NCBI RefSeq assembly: GCF_030709675.1
Contig: NZ_JAUZQD010000001.1
Span: 372,001 to 436,000, forward strand
DNA from: Symbioplanes lichenis
GTDB taxonomy: Bacteria > Actinomycetota > Actinomycetes > Mycobacteriales > Micromonosporaceae
Reading direction: 5' to 3'
Length of the DNA stretch: 64,000 bases
This document shows positions 51,001 to 58,886 of this stretch, in pieces (positions within the stretch are counted from its first letter, which is position 1; every line of letters begins with the position of its first letter). Both the position numbers and the translations under genes were made by a program. The notes below the pieces were generated by a model. The model had not been told where the DNA came from, did no database searches, and was given only the letters and a program-made list of their open reading frames with translations.

Positions 51001-51097
51001 ACACGGCGGCGCAACGGCTGTGAAACGCCGGGTCGGCAAGGTGGGACGCAGCCTTCGGACGGCACCGCCGTGCCGTCTCTCTGTTGGGAGGAGCTGC
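51001..51097 (+). promoter_or_regulatory. Structured 5' leader of the ACT-domain gene
   Basis: Just before the SD (GGGAGGAG, 51086-51093) lies a perfect 8-bp hairpin GACGGCAC-cgcc-GTGCCGTC (51058-51077). Upstream of it is GGTGGGACGCAGCCTTCGG, which recalls part of the c-di-GMP-I (GEMM) riboswitch core but lacks its full GCAAAGCC block. A folded regulatory leader is plausible; its class is not established. Confidence 0.3.
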
Positions 51098-51907
51098 ATG
51101 TTGCTGCGGGTACGGGTCACTCTGCCGGACCGCCCGGGTGCTCTCGGCCAGGTCGCCCGCACGCTGGGCGTCGCCGGGGCCGACATCGTCCAGGTGGTGG
51201 TGCTGGAGCGGCTCGGCGGCCGGGCCGTCGACGACTTCACCGTCGTCTGGCCGGGCGCGGCCCGCGTCGAGCGGCTCCTCGCCGGCCTCGCCGCCATCCC
51301 CGGCGTCCAGGTCGACGGCGTCTGGCAGGCCATCGGCGCCCCGGTCTCGGGCGGTCATGACGCCGAGCTGCTGGCCCAGGTCGCCGCCAACCCCGCCGAC
51401 GGGCTCGCCACGCTCGTCGACGCCGTGCCCGGGTTGCTGGCCGCCGACTGGGCGGCCGCCGCCGTGGTGCCGGCCGACTGGGCCGCTCGCTCAGCCGCGC
51501 CCCGGCCCGCCCCGGCGCTTCGCCCGTCGGCCGCGCAGCCGTCGTCCGGTCAGCCCTCGTCCGGTCAGCCGCCTTTGGGGCAGCCGTCTTCGGGGAGTCA
51601 GCCCGCTGTTGCGTACGCGAGCTGGCGCGCGCCGGATCCGCTGCGCCTGCCCGAGATCACCCCGCTGCGCGCCCGGCCGATGACCGGTCCGGACGGCACC
51701 CGCTATGCCGTGGCGCCGTTCGGCCGGGCCGGGCTGGTGCTCGTGATCGCGCGCGGGGAGGACGAGGATCTGCCCGCCGCCGCGTTCCACATCACCGAGG
51801 TCGACCGGGCGGCTCAGCTGGTCCGGGCCGCCGCGGTGATCCTCGGCGACCGGCTGGACCGGGCCGGTGTGCCGCCGGTCGCTTCCGCTGTGATCGACCC
51901 CTCATAG
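51098..51907 (+). CDS. ACT-domain regulatory-type protein
   Basis: A 269-residue protein. Residues 1-80 form an ACT domain (LLRVRVTLPDRPGALGQVARTLGVAGADIVQVVVLE), with the glycine turn RPGALG used for amino-acid binding in the family. A Pro/Gln/Ser-rich linker (about 150-180, repeated SSGQP) leads to a second alpha/beta domain (GPDGTRYAVAPFGRAGLVLVIARGEDEDLPAAAFHITEVDRAAQLVRAAAVIL), which I do not recognise. Strong GGGAGGAG before the ATG. The next gene also begins with an ACT domain, fused to an acetyltransferase, so this protein may sense the same amino acids or modulate that enzyme (inference). Confidence 0.75.
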   Translation: MLLRVRVTLPDRPGALGQVARTLGVAGADIVQVVVLERLGGRAVDDFTVVWPGAARVERLLAGLAAIPGVQVDGVWQAIGAPVSGGHDAELLAQVAANPADGLATLVDAVPGLLAADWAAAAVVPADWAARSAAPRPAPALRPSAAQPSSGQPSSGQPPLGQPSSGSQPAVAYASWRAPDPLRLPEITPLRARPMTGPDGTRYAVAPFGRAGLVLVIARGEDEDLPAAAFHITEVDRAAQLVRAAAVILGDRLDRAGVPPVASAVIDPS

Positions 51908-51998
51908 TTGTCGCAGCTCAAGCAATGCGCAGGTAACACCGGCGAGAGACCCTGGAAGTCGGAAAGGGTTGTTGCGAGCCGGAAGGGAAGGGCCAGCC

Positions 51999-53069
51999 AT
52001 GGCGCTGTGGCGGATCAGGGCAACGGTGGACGACCGCCCGGGTTACCTCTCCGTGCTGACGGCGAGCCTGGCCCTGCGATCGGTCAACATCCTCGCCGTC
52101 CAGGTGCACACCACCGAGGAGGGCGCGGTCGACGACTTCCTGGTCGACGCGCCCGACACGATGTCGGAGCGGGAGATGCACGCGGCCATCGCCCGGGGCC
52201 GCGGGCGCAACGCCTTCGTCACCCGGGCCGAGGCCCAGGGCCTGGCCGACCAGCCGACCCGCGCGCTGGCCCTCGCCGGGCGCCTGGTGCACGATCCCGA
52301 CGCCCTCGGCGAGGCGCTGGTCTCCCTGCTCGACGCGTCCGAGGTGCGCTGGCGCCCGGCCGGCACGGTGGTGCTGCACGGCTACGACGAGCAGCACATG
52401 ACGCTGATCGACCCGGCCGGCGGCACCTACGAGGTGCACCGCCCCGCCCCGGCGTTCACCCCGGCCGAATACGCCCGCGCCCAGGCCCTGGTCGAGGTGA
52501 GCAGCGCCGGCCTGCGCCGGGCCGGCGAGCAGACCACGCTGCTCCTGCCGGACGGCTCGGAGCTGCTGATCCGCGAGGCGACCGCCGACGACTTCGAGGG
52601 CGTCCGCCGCCTGCACGCGCGCTGCTCCGACCAGAGCCGGCAGCGGCGCTACCTGCGGACCGGCACCCCCACCGAGGCCCGCCTGCGCCGCCAGGTCGAG
52701 CCGGCCACCGGCCTCACATTGCTCGCCCTCCACGACGACCCGGCCACCGGCGAGGAGCGCGTCGTCGCCGTCGCGACCCTGTCCACCGAAGGCGACCTCG
52801 GCGAGGCCGCCGCCCTGGTCGACGACGCCTGGCAGCGCCGCGGTCTCGGCACCGCCCTGACCCGCCGCCTCCTCGCCGCCGCCCGCCGCTCCGACCTCGA
52901 AGCCGTCACCGCCCACCTGACCGCCGACAACGTGGCCGCGCTGCGCCTGGCCCGCCGCTTCGGCGCCGCCCCGGGCGCCCGCGATCGCGACGGCGACGTG
53001 CTGACCGTCACGCTGCCGGTGACCGGCCGCCACCCCGCGGCCGAGGAAACTCCTGCCACCTCCGGGTGA
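51999..53069 (+). CDS. ACT-GNAT protein acetyltransferase (amino-acid-regulated type)
   Basis: A 356-residue fusion. The N-terminal ACT domain (ALWRIRATVDDRPGYLSVLTASLALRSVNILAVQVH) occupies residues 1-80. A connecting region follows. The GNAT domain spans about 195-335, with the acetyl-CoA loop region LVDDAWQRRGLGTALTRRLLAAARR and ADNVAALRLARRFGAAPG. Homologues of this architecture in Micromonospora are known protein-lysine acetyltransferases controlled allosterically by amino acids binding to ACT. It would tie acetylation of enzymes such as acyl-CoA synthetases (two are encoded in this window) to nitrogen status; that link is inference. It follows the separate ACT gene by 91 bp and is closed by a hairpin terminator. 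Confidence 0.85.
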   Translation: MALWRIRATVDDRPGYLSVLTASLALRSVNILAVQVHTTEEGAVDDFLVDAPDTMSEREMHAAIARGRGRNAFVTRAEAQGLADQPTRALALAGRLVHDPDALGEALVSLLDASEVRWRPAGTVVLHGYDEQHMTLIDPAGGTYEVHRPAPAFTPAEYARAQALVEVSSAGLRRAGEQTTLLLPDGSELLIREATADDFEGVRRLHARCSDQSRQRRYLRTGTPTEARLRRQVEPATGLTLLALHDDPATGEERVVAVATLSTEGDLGEAAALVDDAWQRRGLGTALTRRLLAAARRSDLEAVTAHLTADNVAALRLARRFGAAPGARDRDGDVLTVTLPVTGRHPAAEETPATSG

Positions 53070-53081
53070 CGGGTGAGAGCG

Positions 53082-53114
53082 GCGACGGTGGGCCCCGCCC
53101 GGGTCCACCGTCGC
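53082..53114 (+). terminator. GC-rich hairpin terminator after the ACT-GNAT gene
   Basis: A 14-bp stem GCGACGGTGGGCCC / GGGTCCACCGTCGC (one G-U pair) with a 5-nt loop lies 13 bp after the stop codon. No U-run follows, as is common in actinobacteria. Confidence 0.65.
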
Positions 53115-53172
53115 CGATGGGTCTTCCGCCGTGGCTCGGCGGCGCTGCCGGGCCGCGCGCGTGCCTTCCGCG

Positions 53173-53216
53173 GCGAGCGCACGCCTTCCGCGCGGCGAGC
53201 GCACGCCTTCCGCGCG
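53173..53216. repeat. 22-bp direct repeat, two perfect copies plus flanking partials
   Basis: GCGAGCGCACGCCTTCCGCG + CG occurs at 53173-53194 and 53195-53216. Partial GCGCGTGCCTTCCG copies lie at about 53157 and 53223. It sits in the noncoding gap between the ACT-GNAT terminator and the convergent GNAT gene. Confidence 0.75.
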
Positions 53217-53317
53217 GCCCGTGCGCGTGCCTTCGGCGCCTCGTGTAGCCGCAGAGCCCGCCGGCACGCGGCTTCTCCTTTCGGCGGCGCTGTCTTCGGG
53301 CCGGGGCGGAGGGTCGG

Positions 53318-53998
53318 TCAGCGGACCAGATCGGCGGCGAGGAGGTCCATGAGGAGGCCGTCGTGCCAGGTGCCGTCGGCGTCCCGCTCGTACTGGCGCA
53401 TGATGCCCACCGGGCGGAAGCCGACCTTCGCGTAGCAGCGGATCGCCGCCTCGTTGTCCGCGGCCGGGTCGATCACCAGACGGTGGAAGCGCTCGACGTC
53501 CACGAGGTGGGTGGCGAGCGCCCGCACGGCGTCGGTGCCGAGGCCGCGGTTGTGCACCGAGGGGTCGAGGAAGATGTCGATGCTCGCGTGCCGGTAGTCG
53601 GGCTCCGGCTCGGCCGACCACTGAATCGCCCCGGCCACCCGTCCGGCTGGTGGATCGGACTCTTGCAGCGTCGGCCGCGCTGGTGAGGGGCCGGCCGGAA
53701 AGGAGTCCGGAAGCACGATCGCGAGGAAGCGGGTTTCCTCGTCGGCGATCGACTCGCGCAACTCGGGTACGAAGTCAGGGCCGCCTCGCCAGCGGGCAAG
53801 CACCTCGGGCTCAGCGCGGATGGCGGCGAGCGCCGGAATGTCCGCCTCGGTCGCCGGCCGGAGCAGCACGGCGGCACCGCGGAGGGTCGCGCTCGTGGGG
53901 CCGCCCGTCCAGGGGTCGGGGGCGCCTGGCCCGGGGCCGGGGTTGCCGGGCTGAGCTTTCGCAGGTAGCGCCTCGTGGCCGCCGAGGTGGGGTGGCAT
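53318..53998 (-). CDS. GNAT N-acetyltransferase, AAC(6')/RimJ-like
   Basis: A 226-residue protein. After a Pro/Gly-rich N-terminal stretch of about 38 residues, the GNAT fold begins (GAAVLLRPATEADIPALAAIRAEPEVLARWRGG). It includes ASIDIFLDPSVHNRGLGTDAVRALATHLVDVERFHRLVIDPAADNEAAIRCYAKVGFRPVGIMRQYERD. This layout is shared by AAC(6')-type aminoglycoside acetyltransferases and by protein N-terminal acetyltransferases. Sequence alone does not decide, so resistance should not be claimed. A start nearer residue 35 would remove the unusual leader, but no clear RBS supports one. It is divergent from the BioD fusion gene. Confidence 0.75.
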   Translation of the reverse strand: MPPHLGGHEALPAKAQPGNPGPGPGAPDPWTGGPTSATLRGAAVLLRPATEADIPALAAIRAEPEVLARWRGGPDFVPELRESIADEETRFLAIVLPDSFPAGPSPARPTLQESDPPAGRVAGAIQWSAEPEPDYRHASIDIFLDPSVHNRGLGTDAVRALATHLVDVERFHRLVIDPAADNEAAIRCYAKVGFRPVGIMRQYERDADGTWHDGLLMDLLAADLVR

Positions 53999-54073
53999 GC
54001 CTCGAAGCTACTCCGCGGGGAATGGTAGTTTCGCCCGCGAAACGGTCCGGGTCTTGGCATTTGCGGAGGTGCG

Positions 54074-55732
54074 GTGGCGGGCTGGCGGTGGTCACGGCAA
54101 CGCCGGGCCGACAATCGCGCAGCGGAAGCCGCGACCTCGGCCGACGGTGCCCAGGATCCCGCCGCGGAGACCACGAGCCCGGCGGATCAGGACCAGGAGC
54201 CGGTCGCCCAGGAAACGGCGAGAGACACGAGCCCGGCGGACCACGATCAGGAACCGGTCGTGGAGGAGCCTGCGGAGCGCGAACTCGGGGCGGGCTCGGA
54301 GGAAGACGCGGTCGAGGCAGCTGAGCCTTCGGCGCCGGAGCTCGACCCCGACGGTGACGGCGGTTCGGCGCCCGCCCCGGTGAGCCCCGCACCGACGCCG
54401 ATCAGCCCGGCTCCCCCGACGGCCCCCATCAGCCCGGTGCCGATGCCGATCAGTCCCGCTCCCGTCAGCCCGGCGCCCATGCCCGTGAGCCCCGCGCCCG
54501 TGCCCCTGAGCCCGGCGCCCACGCCTATCAGCCCGGCGCCCATGCCCGTGAGCCCCGCGCCCACGCCTATCAGCCCGGCGCCCATGCCCGTGAGCCCCGC
54601 GCCCGTCAGCCCCGCGCCCGCCCCGGCGCCCATCAGCCCCGCGACCGTGCCGGCGCCCATCAGCCCCGCGACCGTGCCGGCGCCCATCAGCCCCGCGCCC
54701 GTGCCGGTGGCGCCCGTGCCGGTCAGCCCGGCGCCCCTGGTCCCGGCCGGTCCGGAGATTCCGCTGCCGGTCAGCCCGGCGCCGGGTGAGACGCCTCCCG
54801 AGGCCCCCGACTACCAGCCGGACGAGGAGGAACCCCCGCTCGACCAGCCAACCGAAGAACCCCCGCCGGCGGAGGCGGCGGAGCCGGGCGACGAGGACGC
54901 GGCCGGCACCCCGGCGACTGATCCGGTGCGGGCGGTTGACGAGGGCGGGGCGCGGGCGGGGAGCGTACCCGGGAAGGAAGGCCGACCCGCGCCGCAGCCG
55001 GTGGATCATGGTGAGTGGCGCGGGATCGTGCTGGTGAGCGGGACCGGGGACGGCGTCGGCAAGACCGCGGTGGCCTCGGCGGTCGCGGCGGCGGCGCAGG
55101 CGGCCGGGTTGCGGGTGGCGGTGATCAAGACCGGTCAGACAGGTACGGCCTCCGGCGCCCCCACCGACGTCGACCGCATCACCCGGCTGGCCGCCCCGCG
55201 CACGTGCCGGACGCTGGCTTCCTACCCGGAGCAGTTGGCCCCGTTGCCGGCGGCGCGGTTCGCCGGGCTGGCGCCGCTGGAGCTGTACGAGGTCGTGGAC
55301 GCCCTGCGCGCGGAGTCGGCGCGGCATGATCTCGTGCTGGTCGAGGGCGTCGGCGGGGTGTTGACGCCGATGGGGGTGCGGCCGTCGGGCGAGGCGTGGA
55401 CGATGGCCGACCTGGCGACGACGCTCGGGGTGCCGACGCTGGTCGTGGCGCGGGCCGGAATGGGTGCGCTCAATCACACGGCGCTCACGCTCGAGGCGCT
55501 CGATCGGCGCGGCGCCCCGGCCAAGGTGGTGCTGGGCGCGTGGCCGGCGGAGCCGGAGCTGGTGCACTGGGCGAACCTCACCGAGCTGATCCCGCACCTG
55601 CTCGGCGCGCTGCCCGAGGGCGCCGACCGGATGGATCCCGGCGTGTTCCAGCGCTCGGCGCCGGGCTGGCTCACCCCCGAGCTCTACGGCGTCCTCGACG
55701 ACTGGCGCGTCTGGGCCGAGGAAAGCGGCTGA
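54074..55732 (+). CDS. Dethiobiotin synthetase-like protein fused to a Pro-rich repeat arm
   Basis: A 552-residue protein. The last 230 residues are a BioD-like ATPase: P-loop SGTGDGVGKTAVASAVA (Lys330), AVIKTGQTGTASGAPTDVDRI, LVLVEGVGGVLTPMG, and TLVVARAGMGALNHTAL. BioD closes the ureido ring of biotin using CO2 and ATP. The first roughly 315 residues are predicted disordered: an acidic/Ala part and then about 160 residues of PISPAP/PVSPAP-type repeats. The frame is continuous, GGAGG precedes the GTG, and codon bias holds across the junction. Normal BioD is about 220-240 residues, so the arm is an addition. No other biotin gene is visible nearby, so a different substrate is possible. Confidence 0.8.
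   Translation: MAGWRWSRQRRADNRAAEAATSADGAQDPAAETTSPADQDQEPVAQETARDTSPADHDQEPVVEEPAERELGAGSEEDAVEAAEPSAPELDPDGDGGSAPAPVSPAPTPISPAPPTAPISPVPMPISPAPVSPAPMPVSPAPVPLSPAPTPISPAPMPVSPAPTPISPAPMPVSPAPVSPAPAPAPISPATVPAPISPATVPAPISPAPVPVAPVPVSPAPLVPAGPEIPLPVSPAPGETPPEAPDYQPDEEEPPLDQPTEEPPPAEAAEPGDEDAAGTPATDPVRAVDEGGARAGSVPGKEGRPAPQPVDHGEWRGIVLVSGTGDGVGKTAVASAVAAAAQAAGLRVAVIKTGQTGTASGAPTDVDRITRLAAPRTCRTLASYPEQLAPLPAARFAGLAPLELYEVVDALRAESARHDLVLVEGVGGVLTPMGVRPSGEAWTMADLATTLGVPTLVVARAGMGALNHTALTLEALDRRGAPAKVVLGAWPAEPELVHWANLTELIPHLLGALPEGADRMDPGVFQRSAPGWLTPELYGVLDDWRVWAEESG
54380..54790 (+). repeat. In-frame Pro-rich coding minisatellite of the BioD fusion gene
   Basis: Tandem units of 12-30 bp code for (A/T)P(I/V/M)(S)PAP variants. 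The spoken pattern is P-x-SPAP with x = I, V, T or M. Unit lengths are multiples of 3, so the frame is kept. The region codes for about residues 102-240. Confidence 0.75.
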
Positions 55733-55825
55733 CCGCCGGAGCGGCTGATCACCAGGAGCGGCTGATCACCGATGGCCGGGGAAACCGGCTGAAAAAGGCG
55801 GGCGGGACCAGGTAAGAACGAGGGC

Positions 55826-56647
55826 GTGCGATTACGCGGGGCCCTGAGCAGACTGACCGGACGACAGCAAGCGAGCACGGACCACATCCGCGCCCTGGTC
55901 GCCGCCCGCCACGATTTCTCCGCCGAGCAGCGCACGATCATCTCCGGCGCGTTCGAGATCGCCGACCGTACCCTGCGCGAGATTTTGATCCCCCGCCGTG
56001 ACGTCTTGACGCTGGCGACGGGCACCCCGGCCCGCGAGGCGCTCCGCGCCCTGATCGAAGGCGGACATTCCCGCGCCCCGGTCGTGGGGCCGGCCGGACT
56101 CGACGACGTGGCCGGCCTCGTCCATCTGCGCGACCTGGCGGGGGCGGACAAGGCGGACGAGCCGGTCGACGCCCTGGCGCACCCGGTGCTGTCCCTGCTC
56201 GGCATGGCGAGGGTGCCGGACGCGCTGCGGCTGCTGCGGCTGGAGCGGCAGCAGTTCGCGCTGGTCGTGGACGAATGCGGCGCCGTCGAGGGCATCGTGA
56301 CGATGGAGGACCTGGTCGAGGAGATCGTCGGCGAGATCTACGACGAGACCGACCGGGAGGCCCGGCCGGCCGTCGTCGAGGAGGCGGACGGCGCCCTGTT
56401 GCTGCCCGGCTCCTATCCGATCCACGAGCTGCGCGGGATCGGCTTCGGCGGGGCGGACGGCGACTACACCACGATCGCCGGGCTGCTGCTGGCCGAGCTC
56501 GGCCACATCCCGACCGGGCCGGGTGAGGTCGTCCGCCGGCCCGGCTTCACCGCCGAGGTCGAGGAGGTGACGGGCCGGGCCATCACCCGGGTGCGACTGC
56601 GGGCGGTCACGACGGCGAGGAGTCGCGCGACGGCGGGCGCGGCGTGA
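55826..56647 (+). CDS. CBS-pair/CorC_HlyC protein
   Basis: A 273-residue cytoplasmic protein. It opens with the short helical leader of CorC proteins and then has two CBS domains (LREILIPRRDVLTLATGTPAREALRALIEGGHSRAPVVG and ALRLLRLERQQFALVVDECGAVEGIVTMEDLVEEIVGEIYDE). The CorC_HlyC transporter-associated domain follows (about 185-265, DGALLLPGSYPIHELRGIGF ... HIPTGPGEVVRRPGFTAEVEEV). The membrane DUF21 domain is absent, so it resembles CorC, linked to Mg2+/Co2+ efflux or membrane-protein homeostasis. GTG start. Direct repeats of GGAGCGGCTGATCACC lie just upstream (55738-55770). Its last 41 bp overlap the 3' end of the GH65 gene. Confidence 0.82.
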   Translation: MRLRGALSRLTGRQQASTDHIRALVAARHDFSAEQRTIISGAFEIADRTLREILIPRRDVLTLATGTPAREALRALIEGGHSRAPVVGPAGLDDVAGLVHLRDLAGADKADEPVDALAHPVLSLLGMARVPDALRLLRLERQQFALVVDECGAVEGIVTMEDLVEEIVGEIYDETDREARPAVVEEADGALLLPGSYPIHELRGIGFGGADGDYTTIAGLLLAELGHIPTGPGEVVRRPGFTAEVEEVTGRAITRVRLRAVTTARSRATAGAA

Positions 56648-58886
56648 ACGGCGCCTCGCGCACCGGCTGGGACGGCAGCGGCACCGTCACCGATTCACTT
56701 TCGGTCACGGTGACCTCCGTACCGTGGTGGGTGAAGGACAGCTTCGCGCCGCTGACTTCGTACGTGGCCTGATCGGGAGTGATGGTCACCACCAGGCGGC
56801 TGTCCCGCCGGCGCAACCGGAAACGCAGCCGGGGCAGGTGGGGCGGCAGCCGCGGCGCGAAGGACAGCCGCCCGTCGTGGTCGCGCAGCCCGCCGAAGCC
56901 CATGACCAGCGCCGTCCACGCCCCGGCGCACGCGGCGATGTGCAGACCGTCCCCGCTGGACTCGCCGCCGCCGCGCAGGTCGAGCAGGGCCGCCTCGGCC
57001 AGGTAGTCGTGCGCGAGGCTCAGGTGGCCGGTCTCCGCCGCGAGGACCGCCTGCGCCGGCGCCGACAGCGAGGAGTCGCGGACCGTACGCGCCTCGTAGT
57101 ACACGAAGTTCCGCAACTTCTCCTCGGCGGTGAACGCGTCGCCGCGCAGCATCATCGCCAGCACCAGGTCCGCCTGCTTGACAACCTGACGGCGATAGAG
57201 ATCGAGGTACGGGTAATTCATGAACAGCGGATAGCCGTCGGCGCTGAAGTCCCACTCCTCGAAGCGGGTGAAGCCGCTGTGCTGCTCGTGCACGTTCCGG
57301 GTGGCGGAGTAGGGCATGAAGAGCGCCCCGGCCAGCTCCTTCCACCGGGCGATCTCGTCGTCGGAGACGCCCGGCATGCGCGACCCGTAGGAGGCGGCGC
57401 CGAGCAGGTTGTGCTGCGCCATCAGGTTGGTGAACATGTTGTCGTCGACCAGCGCCGTGTACTCGTCCGGGCCGGTCACGCCGTCGATGTGCGCCACGCC
57501 GTGGTCGTCGACGTGGATCCACCGGGCCCACAGCCGGGCCGTCTCGGCGAGGATCTCCAGCCCCGCCTCCTCGAGGAAGTCCTCGTCGCCGGTGGCACCG
57601 GCGTAGCGCAGCACCGCCGCCGCGATGTCCGCGTTGACGTGCAGCGCGGCGGTCCCGGCGGGCCAGTAGCCCGAGCACTCCGGCCCGGAGATCGTCCGCC
57701 AGGGGTACGCCGCGCCGGCCAGCCGCAGCTCCTTGGCCCGATCACGCGCCGCGCCGAGGGTCCGGTGCCGCCAGCGCAAGGCCGACCCCACACAGGCCGG
57801 ATGCGTGTACGTCAACAGGGGCAGCACGAACGTCTCGGTGTCCCAGAGGGTATGTCCGTCGTACCCGTTGCCGGTCAAGCCCTTGGCCGCGATCGGATGC
57901 GGCCCCGCCTGTGCACCGGCCTGGAGCACGTGGAACAGCCCGAAGCGCACGCCCTGCTGCACCTCGGGATCACCGTCGAGTTCGACGTCGGCGCCGGCCC
58001 AGAAGTCGTCCAGATAGGCGCGTTGTTCGTCACACAACGTGTCGAAGCCCACGTGCACGGCTTCGTCCCGGTCGGCGCGCGCCTTCGGGACGGGGTCCGG
58101 CTCGCTCCACGCGTACGCGATGATCTTGTCGAGGCGCAGCGAGCCGCCGGCCGGCAGCTCGGCCGTGACCACCGTGCGGATGCGGTCCGGTTCGGCGTTG
58201 ACTTCCGTGCGGCCGGTGCTGACCTCGTGCGCGACGGCCGACGCGACCTCGATCTTGCTGCGCTTGGTGCGGTGGAGCAGCACGTCATCGGCGTGCGACA
58301 GGGCCTCGAAGGGCGACTCGAACACGGCCGACGCGCGGGGGTCGTCCCGCTGCTCCGGTTGCGGCTCGTTCGCCGCCAGATCAGATTCCACGCGTACGGT
58401 CACCGCGTCATCCCCCGTGGTCACCTCCCACCGGATCGCGGCGACAGCGGGGTGCGTGAACCACACCACGCGCGTGCTGGTGAGCTGGATCCGCGCGCCG
58501 GACGGGCTCGTCCAGTCGACCTCCCGGCGCAGAGTGCCGGCGCGCAAGTCGAGCACGCGCTCGTGCCGGTGCACCGTACCGGTCCGGACGTCGAACGGTT
58601 CGCCGTCCACAGTGAGCCTGATCGTCTTGCCGTTCGGGGCGTCGACCACCGTCTGGGTGCGCTCCGGGAAGCCGTACCCGGCCTCGGGATACGCCAGGTC
58701 CCGCTCCTCGAACAGCGAGTTGAGATAGGTGCCGGGCATGCCCACCGGGTCACCCTCGTCCAGGTTGCCGCGCAGCCCGATGTGCCCGTTGGCCAGCGCG
58801 AACAGCGACTCGACCTGGCGCAGGTCCCCCTCGGACAAAGCCGTCTCCCGCACCGCCCACGGCTCGGCGGGCCCGATCTCAGCCAC
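56607..58886 (-). CDS. Glycoside hydrolase family 65 (maltose/kojibiose/trehalose phosphorylase-like)
   Basis: A 759-residue GH65 enzyme. It has the N-terminal beta-sandwich (AVRETALSEGDLRQVESLFALANGHIGLRGNLDE). The (alpha/alpha)6 barrel contains NGYDGHTLWDTETFVLPLLTYTHP, and the catalytic acid Glu475 lies in VTGPDEYTALVDDNMFTN. KQADLVLAMMLRGDAF and a C-terminal sheet complete it. It would phosphorolyse an alpha-disaccharide to beta-glucose-1-phosphate and a sugar; which disaccharide is not readable. No beta-phosphoglucomutase, the usual partner, is adjacent. Instead the GTG overlaps the stop of a PfkB sugar kinase gene by 8 nt, so both are made together in the cytoplasm. Confidence 0.9.
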   Translation of the reverse strand: MAEIGPAEPWAVRETALSEGDLRQVESLFALANGHIGLRGNLDEGDPVGMPGTYLNSLFEERDLAYPEAGYGFPERTQTVVDAPNGKTIRLTVDGEPFDVRTGTVHRHERVLDLRAGTLRREVDWTSPSGARIQLTSTRVVWFTHPAVAAIRWEVTTGDDAVTVRVESDLAANEPQPEQRDDPRASAVFESPFEALSHADDVLLHRTKRSKIEVASAVAHEVSTGRTEVNAEPDRIRTVVTAELPAGGSLRLDKIIAYAWSEPDPVPKARADRDEAVHVGFDTLCDEQRAYLDDFWAGADVELDGDPEVQQGVRFGLFHVLQAGAQAGPHPIAAKGLTGNGYDGHTLWDTETFVLPLLTYTHPACVGSALRWRHRTLGAARDRAKELRLAGAAYPWRTISGPECSGYWPAGTAALHVNADIAAAVLRYAGATGDEDFLEEAGLEILAETARLWARWIHVDDHGVAHIDGVTGPDEYTALVDDNMFTNLMAQHNLLGAASYGSRMPGVSDDEIARWKELAGALFMPYSATRNVHEQHSGFTRFEEWDFSADGYPLFMNYPYLDLYRRQVVKQADLVLAMMLRGDAFTAEEKLRNFVYYEARTVRDSSLSAPAQAVLAAETGHLSLAHDYLAEAALLDLRGGGESSGDGLHIAACAGAWTALVMGFGGLRDHDGRLSFAPRLPPHLPRLRFRLRRRDSRLVVTITPDQATYEVSGAKLSFTHHGTEVTVTESESVTVPLPSQPVREAPFTPRPPSRDSSPS

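Noticed and set aside
53318..53998. Aminoglycoside resistance gene AAC(6')
   Set aside because: Only general GNAT features are visible and ribosomal or other acetyltransferases share them.
54074..55732. Secreted Pro-rich surface protein
   Set aside because: There is no signal peptide or anchor and the C-terminal half has full BioD-like ATPase motifs.
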